Origin: Rhodanobacteraceae bacterium
GTDB taxonomy: Bacteria; Pseudomonadota; Gammaproteobacteria; Xanthomonadales; SZUA-5
Length of the DNA: 9,216 bases
NCBI GenBank assembly: GCA_003233535.1
Contig: QIMA01000272.1
Span: 1 to 9,216, forward strand
Direction of reading: 5' to 3'
The notes under the pieces were generated by a model that saw only the letters and a program-made list of their open reading frames with translations, was not told where the DNA came from and ran no database searches. Below, in pieces: positions 1 to 7,998 of the stretch. Made by a program: the position numbers and the translations under genes. Every line of letters begins with the position of its first letter. The stretch's first letter is position 1.

Positions 1-260
1 GCGCTGCCTTCAGAGAGCAACTGACAACTGGGCGCAGCTACCCAAGACTGGATCGCGGCGAAGGCCTGATCGGGCGTACTGGGTGGAAAGGGCAACCCGC
101 GCTGGGTCACGACGCGATAGAACTCATGCGCACAGGCCCATGGCAAACCCCAAGGCACCCGGCTCTCGCACAGCTGAACTAGTAAGCGCAGCGCAGCCGC
201 GTGGTGTTCGAAATCGGCACGGTGGGAATAAATCAGCAGATTGCTATCGATCGCAATCAT
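1..260 (-). CDS. vapC: PIN-domain toxin, VapC family (partial, 3' end outside window)
   Basis: The first 86 codons of a PIN-domain protein are visible; the rest of the gene lies beyond base 1. The family are small Mg2+-dependent RNases that act as toxins in type II toxin-antitoxin pairs. The start MIAIDSNLLIYSHR is the typical PIN strand 1, with the first acidic metal ligand at D5 and the N7 that often follows it. A second conserved acid is E46 in the segment AHEFYRVV. VapC proteins usually have about 130-140 residues, so roughly 50, including the last acidic residues, are missing. The ATG at 258-260 follows the stop of the antitoxin gene by 14 nt, and GAGG lies in that gap as a possible ribosome site. 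The antitoxin-then-toxin order is the usual vapBC layout. Target RNA cannot be inferred, and activity cannot be judged without the C-terminal half. Confidence 0.85.
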   Translation of the reverse strand, partial: MIAIDSNLLIYSHRADFEHHAAALRLLVQLCESRVPWGLPWACAHEFYRVVTQRGLPFPPSTPDQAFAAIQSWVAAPSCQLLSEGS

Positions 261-274
261 CCTAGAAACCTCAG

Positions 275-502
275 TCAGTCTGCATTGGCTGCTTCAACCA
301 GCGCATTGACGTCCACCGCGGCCGCCGCATTCGCCTGTCCCACGATCACGGGCGTGAAGTGATAGCCGGCCCTTTGCTCGCGCACCGCGATGGCCAATCG
401 CAAACCCTCCTCAATCAGCTCCTTCATGCTGATTCCATCGCGAGATTTCAGGCATTTGATCTGTGCCAACAGCTCATCGTTGAACTCGATTGTGGTCTTC
501 AT
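275..502 (-). CDS. vapB: VapB-type antitoxin, ribbon-helix-helix-like
   Basis: A 75-residue protein beginning MKTTIEFNDELLAQIK. The short N-terminal strand followed by two helices (about residues 2-40, with GISMKELIEEGLRLAI as the second helix) is the pattern of ribbon-helix-helix DNA-binding antitoxins. The C-terminal part (about 45-75, alanine- and valine-rich) would be the segment that wraps the toxin. Antitoxins of this kind neutralise the partner toxin and repress their own promoter. The frame stays open 24 codons further upstream to an ATG at 574, but that extension (MTVRLSILSSRSKVR...) is not family-like and reads through the likely promoter, so the ATG at 500-502 is preferred. Its stop is 14 nt before the PIN-domain toxin, which indicates co-transcription. 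The family call rests on size, N-terminal pattern and the toxin next door. Confidence 0.8.
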   Translation of the reverse strand: MKTTIEFNDELLAQIKCLKSRDGISMKELIEEGLRLAIAVREQRAGYHFTPVIVGQANAAAAVDVNALVEAANAD

Positions 503-533
503 TCCGTGCTCGACAAAAATATGGGCTACCCGT

Positions 534-562
534 ACTTTAGACCGACTTGAGAGAATCGACAA
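534..562 (-). promoter_or_regulatory. Possible sigma-70-type promoter of the vapBC pair
   Basis: Reading the minus strand, TTGTCG (557-562) and TAAAGT (534-539) are separated by exactly 17 nt. Each matches the sigma-70 consensus at 4 of 6 positions. Transcription would begin about 25 nt upstream of the vapB ATG, inside the 77-nt gap after the MutS-like gene. This is a pattern match only. Read-through from the uvrB/MutS-like genes on the same strand is also possible. Confidence 0.35.
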
Positions 563-579
563 CCGAACCGTCACTCTGC

Positions 580-2271
580 CTAGGGGTTCTGACTAGATGT
601 CGGGTCGGACGCGTCGCCGGCGGAGTGCGACATACATTGGGCGCCGTCCACACTCCCGGTCATCCGCGCATAGTGCTCTGAATACGCCAATGCAGAAGCA
701 ACGATGTCGGCAGGGAAACCGCGGCGCTCCAACAAGCGGATGGCGTTGCGCTGGGTCGTGCGGCCGCGGCGCAAGCGATAGTCAAAGTAGCCTTCGACGT
801 CCGGGTGTTCCTGAAAGTAGTAGAGGTCGTAATGCGGCGCCAAGTCTTCCTGAAGTTCGATGTCATGCGTAGTCACCAGCACCTGGGAGCTTTTACCGAG
901 CGACTCCAACACCGCTCGACCTGCAGCCAAGCGTTCGATCGTGTTGGTGCCACTGAACAACTCGTCCACCAGGAATAACCGACATTCGCCACGCTGTGCG
1001 TGCTCCATGAAGCTTTGGATCGCCTCCATTTCACTAAAGTAGTGGCTCTTCCCAGATTCAACCGAGTGCTCGCCCCGGATCGAGGCCATCACTCCAGTTG
1101 TCGGCAGCGCTGCGCGCGTTGCCAGGCAGAAGCCCAGAGTTCTACCGAAGATGACATTGAGGCCGACCATTTTGATAAACGTGGTTTTTCCAGCCATGTT
1201 GGAGCCGGTAACCAGCGCCGAGCGCGCGGCTAGCCGGAACGAGTTGCGCACAGGGTCCGCGATCAGTGGATGCTGCCCATCCACCAACTCGAGTGTTCTG
1301 CATTCGCCCAGCATGGGTGTGCAATGGTCGGGGTGAGCTTCGAGGTATGAGGCGACCGCGATTGAGGCATCGAGCGAGCCAATCAGTGCAAAGGTCGACG
1401 CCAGTTCTGCGCGAATTCCGTTGAGCCGCCCGACCGTGTATACGAAGGCCACCCACTCCGCCAAGAACGCCCAATTGAGCCAAACCGCCAGGTGTTGAAT
1501 CCCCGGTCCCTGCAGCACCAATACCCACCCAAGCCGCGCTCGCGCCCGCGCCCGCTGCGGTGCCTGCTCGCGCAAGGCCGTCAGCTCTGCGGGAGCATTT
1601 TCGCCAGCCGGCACCCGCGCCAGCCCATCAGCCACACACAGCATGCGGTGGCACCCACGCAAGCCATAAAGTTCACGATGCAACGGCAAGTTAAACCGGA
1701 CGATGAGCAGCAGATTAATGCCGAGGGTCGCTAGCCAGACCCAGACAGACAGATTCGTCACAACAACCAGCACCAGGGCCGTCAGGCACGCGAGACTCCA
1801 CCAAGGCAGCAGACGCATGGCTGGGTTCAGGACTGGCGCTTGGCCAAAAATGGTGTCGGCAAGCTGGGCGCTGGCCTCGTCTTCTTGCAACCCCGACAGC
1901 TCCAGCTGGATTTTCTCGCGTGTTGCGACATCGGCTCGAAGCGCCTGGCAAGTGGCGTGGTACTGCGCAAGCTGCATGGGCGAATCGACGTACGTGCGCA
2001 ACCGACGGTAAAGATACTGACTGCCGACCGGGCTCTCGGTCGAGTCCAAAACCGAGAACACTTTTGGCAGTTCGAGGTCAATCCAAGTCCTGTCGTCTAC
2101 GCTGCACTCGGCTGGGTCGAGAGCGAGGTCGAAGTAACGGCAACTGGCGAAGCCTTCCTTCGTGCCCGGCTGGCCCCACTTTGCACGCAGACGCTGCAGT
2201 AGGCGACGACGCGGGCTCAGCGAATCGAGCAGGCGTTCGAAATGGTACCTCAGGCGGGTGGCGGTCAACAT
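580..2271 (-). CDS. MutS-related ATPase with membrane-like segments (domains III and V only)
   Basis: This 563-residue protein ends in a MutS-type ABC ATPase. Visible are Walker A TGSNMAGKTT (355-364, K362), Walker B LFLVDE (432-437), the following SGTN loop (440-443), the TTHD histidine loop (467-470), and the LVDGQHPLI entry to the ATPase (329-337). Residues about 73-101 (VLDSTESPVGSQYLYRRL...) resemble the start of the MutS core/lever domain. The N-terminal mismatch-binding domain with its Phe-x-Glu and the connector are missing, and no Smr nuclease tail is seen, so this is neither MutS nor standard MutS2. Two hydrophobic stretches (about 154-173 and 175-192), and weaker ones near 247-280, interrupt the lever region and suggest membrane insertion. 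The gene starts 16 nt after the uvrB stop on the same strand, with only a weak ribosome site, suggesting translation coupled to uvrB. A mismatch repair role is not supported, and the function is unknown. Confidence 0.85.
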   Translation of the reverse strand: MLTATRLRYHFERLLDSLSPRRRLLQRLRAKWGQPGTKEGFASCRYFDLALDPAECSVDDRTWIDLELPKVFSVLDSTESPVGSQYLYRRLRTYVDSPMQLAQYHATCQALRADVATREKIQLELSGLQEDEASAQLADTIFGQAPVLNPAMRLLPWWSLACLTALVLVVVTNLSVWVWLATLGINLLLIVRFNLPLHRELYGLRGCHRMLCVADGLARVPAGENAPAELTALREQAPQRARARARLGWVLVLQGPGIQHLAVWLNWAFLAEWVAFVYTVGRLNGIRAELASTFALIGSLDASIAVASYLEAHPDHCTPMLGECRTLELVDGQHPLIADPVRNSFRLAARSALVTGSNMAGKTTFIKMVGLNVIFGRTLGFCLATRAALPTTGVMASIRGEHSVESGKSHYFSEMEAIQSFMEHAQRGECRLFLVDELFSGTNTIERLAAGRAVLESLGKSSQVLVTTHDIELQEDLAPHYDLYYFQEHPDVEGYFDYRLRRGRTTQRNAIRLLERRGFPADIVASALAYSEHYARMTGSVDGAQCMSHSAGDASDPTSSQNP

Positions 2272-2287
2272 GGCGAGGTCAGTCCGA

Positions 2288-4315
<2,028 letters not shown>

Positions 4316-4343
4316 GAGTAGCGGCTTGCTCGGTCATTGTTAA

Positions 4344-4406
4344 CCCGGATATTTCATAAACTTCACGCGCCCTCGCTAGTCCCTTGATCGCCCAGCGATT
4401 TTTTCT
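4344..4406 (+). repeat. Left arm of the inverted repeat
   Basis: The outer 14 bases pair perfectly with 4491-4504, and pairing continues with one mismatch through AACT. The inner block at 4384-4406 (TTGATCGCCCAG, two variable bases, then a T-run and CT) pairs with 4442-4463, with two substitutions and one extra T. The stretch between these blocks (about 4362-4383) differs between the arms. Confidence 0.8.
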
Positions 4407-4441
4407 CAGTCGGGTGTATGAACCACTACACCGCTCCTTTT

Positions 4442-4504
4442 AGAAAAACCACTGGGCGATCAATGTCCTGCGCGATCATCGCGCGAGTTCATGAAATATC
4501 CGGG
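4442..4504 (-). repeat. Right arm of the inverted repeat
   Basis: Reverse-complement partner of 4344-4406. It also carries its own small palindrome, GCGCGAT-C-ATCGCGC (4470-4484), in the portion that does not pair with the left arm. The two arms have therefore diverged in the middle while the tips and the inner block stayed alike. Confidence 0.8.
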
Positions 4505-4520
4505 TTAAGGGGCGCCAGTA

Positions 4521-4534
4521 TAGGCATCTGCCTA
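4521..4534. promoter_or_regulatory. Perfect small palindrome TAGGCA-TC-TGCCTA, possible operator
   Basis: Two 6-bp arms pair perfectly around a 2-bp centre, 13 bp to the right of the TTAA flank of the inverted-repeat element and about 70 bp before the pseudopilin start. It overlaps TATAGG (4519-4524), a weak -10-like hexamer on the plus strand with no good -35 partner. A dimeric regulator could bind here, but the sequence shows only the symmetry. Confidence 0.35.
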
Positions 4535-4563
4535 CCCCGACAGCGGAAAATTCCTACAGCGCA

Positions 4564-4593
4564 AGGAGCATTCTCCTGACATACATGTGTCAG
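4564..4593. repeat. Two adjoining palindromes in the pseudopilin leader
   Basis: AGGAG-CATT-CTCCT (4564-4577) is followed, with a 2-bp overlap, by CTGACA-TACATG-TGTCAG (4576-4593). Both lie just upstream of the pseudopilin ribosome site at 4595-4600. As DNA the second could be an operator. As RNA the first could hide or imitate a ribosome site, since AGGAG is itself Shine-Dalgarno-like. Function is not known. Confidence 0.35.
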
Positions 4594-4606
4594 TAAAGGA
4601 TCGACG

Positions 4607-5176
4607 ATGGATCCACCTCCACATCGACCCGATCCTATGGACCAATCACGCCAGCAACGCGGTTTCAACTTATTCGAACTCAGCATAGCGCTCGCCATCA
4701 GTGCCATATTGCTCAGTCTCGCGGTTCCCGCCATGACTGAGTTTCGAGCGCACCAGCAGCTGCGTGCGGTTCGCACCGAGCTGTATTCGTCACTCCAGCT
4801 TGCGCGAATAGAAGCCATCACCCACGCCAAGCACGTCGTGCTCTGCCCGAGCACCGATGGCGCATATTGTGCAAACGGCACACGCTGGGATACGGGCTGG
4901 ATAGTCTTCCTAGACTTGGACAAGGACCGCGAACGCAGCGCCGACGAAGCGCTGATGTGGGTAGGCTCGGTAGACGCGCAACAAGTTCGCATCAGCACCT
5001 CGCGCGGCCGCACTCGCATCCGCTATTCGCCTTTGGGTACCGCACCCGGAACCAACCTGAGCATCAAACTGTGTCACCAAGCGCTGCCGCGAACCAGTTC
5101 CAAACTGATCGTTTCCAACGCCGGGAGAGTGCGCATTTTGGCAGACGCCGGATCATCGAGCATTTGCAGCGCTTGA
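4607..5176 (+). CDS. GspH/FimT-family type IV pseudopilin
   Basis: A 189-residue prepilin-like protein. The class III signal is clear: G19 followed by FNLFE (F20 becomes residue +1 and E24 is the conserved Glu+5), then a hydrophobic helix to about residue 43. Prepilin peptidase would cut after G19. The C-terminal part fits the GspH/FimT domain, with the typical SPLGTAPG and NAGRVRI segments (about 141-148 and 171-177). Four cysteines (C80, C88, C156, C187) could form disulfides in the periplasm. Such minor pilins prime assembly of type IV pili or type II secretion pseudopili. The start at 4607 has AAAGGA six bases upstream. An internal ATG at 4637 would give a shorter, more usual leader but lacks a ribosome site. 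No other pilus gene is next to it, so FimT versus GspH cannot be settled from context. Confidence 0.85.
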   Translation: MDPPPHRPDPMDQSRQQRGFNLFELSIALAISAILLSLAVPAMTEFRAHQQLRAVRTELYSSLQLARIEAITHAKHVVLCPSTDGAYCANGTRWDTGWIVFLDLDKDRERSADEALMWVGSVDAQQVRISTSRGRTRIRYSPLGTAPGTNLSIKLCHQALPRTSSKLIVSNAGRVRILADAGSSSICSA

Positions 5177-5227
5177 TCGACGTCAAGCATTCTTCGACCG
5201 GACAGCAGCAGCGCCTCGCGCGCTGCT
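5171..5227 (+). terminator. Weak hairpins between the pseudopilin gene and ccmA
   Basis: Two stem-loops can form: GCTTGA-TCGACG-TCAAGC (5171-5188), which overlaps the pseudopilin stop and is followed by ATTCTT, and AGCAGCGC-CTCGC-GCGCTGCT (5207-5227). Neither is followed by a real T-run, so intrinsic termination is uncertain. They may separate the pseudopilin transcript from the ccm operon or may only be leader structure. No convincing -35/-10 pair was found between 5177 and 5259. Confidence 0.25.
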
Positions 5228-5259
5228 AGCATACGCACCCCGCCCGTACCCCACCGAGC

Positions 5260-5907
5260 ATGTCTGGAACAGCCGAACCCGCGGTACTTCAGTTGCGCGA
5301 CTACCTTTGCCGACGCGGTGGAGACGAGGTCTTTGCGCCGGTTGACTTGCACTTGGTAGCAGGAGAAATCGTTTGGCTTACCGGCGCCAACGGCGCAGGC
5401 AAGACCAGTTTCTTGCGCGGCCTGATGGAATTGGTCGAGGCCGAACACAGCCAATTTCGATTTTGCGGCACGGACCTGCCCGCAGGTCGCACGCAGATGA
5501 ATGAGCACAGTAACTGGATCGGCCACGACGCCGCGATGAAGGCGGAGTTCAGCATTGCCGAAAACCTGCTTCTGGATTGTCAGCAGCGCGGCATAGACCC
5601 CAAATGCAACGTTGAAGAAGCGCTCGTCGGCGTCGGCCTTCCCGGGTTCGCTGACTTCACTGCCGGCACGCTGTCGGCTGGTCAGCGCCGCCGCGCCGCC
5701 TTAGCAAGATTGCTGATGCGCCCAGCCAAGCTGTGGCTGTTGGACGAACCGTTGGCCAATCTGGACCAGGCCTCCACCGGATTACTGGCCCAATTGATGG
5801 CGAACTTTGCCGCTGACGGCGGCGCACTGATCCTCACCGGTCACGGCAAGCTTCCCGAGTTGCTGCAAGTCCGCGAACTGCACCTGGAAGCACCGCAGTG
5901 GAACTGA
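5260..5907 (+). CDS. ccmA: Cytochrome c maturation ATP-binding protein CcmA
   Basis: This 215-residue ABC ATPase is the energy-supplying subunit of the CcmABCD complex. ATP hydrolysis there releases heme-loaded CcmE from CcmC/CcmD. Motifs in order are Walker A GANGAGKT (42-49), the CcmA-like stretch IGHDAAMKAEFSIAENL (87-103), the ABC signature LSAGQRRR (138-145), Walker B LWLLDEP (158-164) and the switch histidine H195 in LTGHGKL. Length fits the family (about 200-215). The ATG at 5260 has no clear Shine-Dalgarno sequence. The first seven residues look like a non-conserved lead-in, but no better start was found. It is the first gene of the ccm operon and overlaps ccmB by 10 nt. ABC signature and context both point to CcmA rather than a generic transporter ATPase. 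Confidence 0.95.
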   Translation: MSGTAEPAVLQLRDYLCRRGGDEVFAPVDLHLVAGEIVWLTGANGAGKTSFLRGLMELVEAEHSQFRFCGTDLPAGRTQMNEHSNWIGHDAAMKAEFSIAENLLLDCQQRGIDPKCNVEEALVGVGLPGFADFTAGTLSAGQRRRAALARLLMRPAKLWLLDEPLANLDQASTGLLAQLMANFAADGGALILTGHGKLPELLQVRELHLEAPQWN

Positions 5908-6578
5908 GCCTGAGCCTGGCGTTTCGAGCCGCCCTGCAGCGAGAGCTAAAGCTCGCGTGGCGCCGCCGCGGTGACTTACTGCACCCGTTCGCCTTCACTT
6001 TGCTGGTCGCCACGCTATTTGCGATCGGCGTCGGCGCCGAGATCACACTGCTGCAACGAGCCTCCGGTGCGGTGGCTTTCCTCTGTGTACTGCTGGCGCT
6101 GTTTCTGTCGGTCGACGGCCTGTTTCGACCCGACCGCGACGACGGCCAGCTCGATCATTTGCTGATCTCACCGGTCCCGCTGCCGCTGCTGCTGAGCGCA
6201 CGCCTGCTGGCTTACTGGCTGGTCCACGGTATCGGGCTGACCCTGGCCAGCCCGCTGCTAGCGATGCTGCTGCGCTTGCCCGCCGACCAGTTGCCGGTGC
6301 TGATGCTGGCTTTGACCACGGCGACCATTGGCATGAGCGCAATCGGTTTGATCGGCGCGGCGTTGACGGTTCCGCTCAAACGCGGTGGTATTCTTCTGGC
6401 CTTGATTGTGCTGCCGCTGTATGTGCCCTTGCTAATTTTTGGCTGTGGGACAGTGGCGGCGCAGGCCAACGGCGAGCCGATTGCCGCAGCCCTGTACTTA
6501 ACCGCGGCGCTGAGTGCCTTTTTGGCAACCTTGGCACCCTTCGTCGCAGCAATAGCCCTGCGCCTGGGAATGGACTGA
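5898..6578 (+). CDS. ccmB: Heme exporter membrane subunit CcmB
   Basis: CcmB is the inner-membrane partner of CcmA in the ABC-type complex that works on heme-CcmE. The 226-residue protein has six hydrophobic segments (about 30-48, 56-73, 98-125, 132-158, 163-185, 195-222). Family-typical stretches are the segment DGLFRPDRDDGQLDHLLISP (73-92) and the segment RGGILLALIVLPLYVPLLIF (162-181). The start is a GTG at 5898, inside the end of ccmA (10-nt overlap), supported by GGAAG (5886-5890) seven bases upstream. The overlap implies translational coupling and a fixed ratio with CcmA. ccmC follows after 28 nt. Confidence 0.95.
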   Translation: MELSLSLAFRAALQRELKLAWRRRGDLLHPFAFTLLVATLFAIGVGAEITLLQRASGAVAFLCVLLALFLSVDGLFRPDRDDGQLDHLLISPVPLPLLLSARLLAYWLVHGIGLTLASPLLAMLLRLPADQLPVLMLALTTATIGMSAIGLIGAALTVPLKRGGILLALIVLPLYVPLLIFGCGTVAAQANGEPIAAALYLTAALSAFLATLAPFVAAIALRLGMD

Positions 6579-6606
6579 CCGTTACTCAGAGGTTTTCTAG
6601 CAGCAT

Positions 6607-7365
6607 ATGCAAAAATTCTGGATTTGGTTAACACGCTTCGCCTCACCGCCGGTGTTTTATCGGGTCGCCGGCCTGTGGCGCCCATGGCTGGGCTTAGCAA
6701 CCCTGCTTTTCGGGGTGCCGGCGCTGATCTACGGCCTGTTTTTCGCCCCAGCCGACTACCTGCAGGGCGAGAGCTACCGAATTATTTATCTGCACGTTCC
6801 CGCCGCATGGGTGAGCATGCTTGCCTACGTGGCGATGGCTACCGCTGGCGCCGCCGCACTAATTTGGCATACCAAGCTCAGCGAGCTCGCGGTTGTCAGC
6901 ATCGCCCCTCTCGGCGCTGGATTCACCGCATTGACGTTGCTGACAGGCATGCTTTGGGGCCGTCCAACCTGGGGTGCTTACTGGGTTTGGGACGCGCGAT
7001 TGACCTCGGAACTGGTGCTCCTATTCCTCTACTTAGGCGTCATCGGCTTAGCCAGCGCCTACGGCGACGCACGCCGAGGCGCCCGTGCCGCAGCGTTGTT
7101 GTCGCTGGTCGGACTTGTCAACCTACCCATCATTCACTACTCAGTACACTGGTGGAACACGCTTCATCAGGGTTCGACAGTGCGCATTTTCGGCGAGTCC
7201 AGTATCGACGGTTCCATGCTCTGGGCGCTATTGGCGTCGGCGATGGCCGCCAAGTTTTATTTCGCCTGGTCGCTACTAGGCCGGTTGCGTCTGCAGCTAC
7301 TCGCCGCTGAAAGCGAGAAAGCCTGGGTCGCCAAAGCGCTCAACTTGGAGCCAGCCGATGCTTGA
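6607..7365 (+). CDS. ccmC: Heme-handling membrane protein CcmC
   Basis: CcmC presents heme to CcmE at the periplasmic face and is needed for covalent heme attachment to CcmE. The 252-residue protein shows the tryptophan-rich WWD signature, WGRPTWGAYWVWDAR (117-131), between membrane helices. Two histidines sit where the family has its axial heme ligands: H63 in IIYLHVPAAW and H187 in WWNTLHQGST, with H177 and H181 nearby. Six hydrophobic segments fit the known topology. The ATG at 6607 has AGAGG only at 14 bases' distance, so initiation may be modest. The last 8 nt overlap ccmD. The C-terminal cytoplasmic tail (about 220-252) is charged and variable. Confidence 0.96.
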   Translation: MQKFWIWLTRFASPPVFYRVAGLWRPWLGLATLLFGVPALIYGLFFAPADYLQGESYRIIYLHVPAAWVSMLAYVAMATAGAAALIWHTKLSELAVVSIAPLGAGFTALTLLTGMLWGRPTWGAYWVWDARLTSELVLLFLYLGVIGLASAYGDARRGARAAALLSLVGLVNLPIIHYSVHWWNTLHQGSTVRIFGESSIDGSMLWALLASAMAAKFYFAWSLLGRLRLQLLAAESEKAWVAKALNLEPADA

Positions 7366-7528
7366 ATGGTTTGAATCGATGGGCCATTGGGCCTTCATTA
7401 GCGCGTCTTACGCGGCGATGGTCATCGCGATCGCAATTGATCTGATTAGCCAACGGCTGGGACGTAGCGGGCTAACATTAAGACTGCAGCAGCAGCGCGC
7501 CCGGCGCCGCTTACGAAAGGGAATTTAG
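7358..7528 (+). CDS. ccmD: Small heme exporter protein CcmD
   Basis: A 56-residue gene in the gap between ccmC and ccmE. It has one membrane helix (about 11-31), with the family-like start MLEWFESMGHWAFISASYAA and a strongly basic cytoplasmic tail (QQQRARRRLRK). CcmD binds the CcmABC complex and is needed to release holo-CcmE. The ATG at 7358 overlaps the end of ccmC by 8 nt and is preceded by TGGAG at seven bases' distance. ccmE starts 5 nt after its TAG stop. CcmD sequences are poorly conserved, so the call rests on size, topology and position, which agree fully. Confidence 0.92.
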   Translation: MLEWFESMGHWAFISASYAAMVIAIAIDLISQRLGRSGLTLRLQQQRARRRLRKGI

Positions 7529-7533
7529 AAGAC

Positions 7534-7998
7534 ATGCACCCACTTCGCCGACAACGCCTGATTGCGATCGTCGCCTTACTGCTAGGTTTGGGCATCGCTA
7601 CCTTTTTCACGCTCGCTGCGCTGAACGAGAATCTCGATCACTTCTATTCGCCGACTGACGTGCTCGAAGGCAAGGTCGACGACGGCAAGCGTTTCCGCCT
7701 CGGCGGAGTGGTACTGGAAGACAGCACTGAGCGCTCCGGTGAAACGTTGGAAGTTACTTTTGTGGTCACCGATCGGCTCAAGAACACGCCCGTGCGCTTC
7801 AACGGCATCCTTCCCGATCTATACAAGGAAGGGCAAAGCATTATTGCCACAGGCAGCCTGGATGACGGGGTATTTACCGCTACCCAGGTATTGGCCAAAC
7901 ACGACGAGAACTACATGCCGGTAGAGGTCCAGGAAGCCCTCGACAAGGCTCGAGCCACGGCTGAGGCGAACGGCACGGTGGTGGAGGGCACGCAATGA
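7534..7998 (+). CDS. ccmE: Periplasmic heme chaperone CcmE
   Basis: CcmE carries heme covalently from CcmC to the CcmF ligase. The 154-residue protein has an N-terminal membrane anchor (about 8-30, after a basic MHPLRRQR) and a periplasmic beta-barrel domain. The heme-binding motif is AKHDENYMP (121-129): H123 would form the covalent bond to the heme vinyl, and Y127 matches the conserved tyrosine that helps coordinate the iron. VRFNGILPDLYKEGQSII (87-104) is also typical. The tail after about residue 130 is charged and flexible, as in other CcmE. Since the histidine is present, this is the standard His-type rather than the rarer Cys-type CcmE. The stop overlaps the start of ccmF (ATGA). Confidence 0.97.
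   Translation: MHPLRRQRLIAIVALLLGLGIATFFTLAALNENLDHFYSPTDVLEGKVDDGKRFRLGGVVLEDSTERSGETLEVTFVVTDRLKNTPVRFNGILPDLYKEGQSIIATGSLDDGVFTATQVLAKHDENYMPVEVQEALDKARATAEANGTVVEGTQ

Larger units (their letters stand above)
4340..4508. mobile_element. MITE-like inverted-repeat element with TTAA flanks
   Basis: A 161-bp segment (4344-4504) begins with CCCGGATATTTCAT and ends with its exact reverse complement. It is flanked on both sides by TTAA (4340-4343 and 4505-4508), as if a 4-bp target had been duplicated. The arms match further inward: after a divergent stretch, TTGATCGCCCAG (4384-4395) is repeated inverted at 4452-4463, followed in both arms by a T-run and CT. The centre is a hairpin, GGTGTA-TGAACCAC-TACACC (4413-4432). 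No open reading frame of useful length lies inside, so the element would need a transposase supplied in trans. Ends starting CC with short duplications are known for the IS1380 family, which is related to piggyBac, whose target is TTAA. Assignment to that family is inference. A REP/BIME-type extragenic palindrome is the main alternative. Confidence 0.75.

Noticed and set aside
503..574. N-terminal 24-codon extension of the antitoxin
   Set aside because: It does not resemble the family N-terminus and would run through the likely -35/-10 elements; MKTTIEFN is the normal start.
4340..4508. Inverted repeat as a shared transcription terminator
   Set aside because: The flanking genes are divergent, so no transcript is known to end here; the TTAA borders and nested inverted blocks fit a transposable element better.
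5207..5227. GC-rich hairpin as a strong intrinsic terminator before ccmA
   Set aside because: The 8-bp stem is good but no T-run follows on either strand, so it is listed only as a weak candidate.
6624..7310. Plus-strand open frame of 228 codons within ccmC
   Set aside because: It is an alternative frame of ccmC, which has the WWD motif and conserved histidines; high GC at third positions keeps such frames open.
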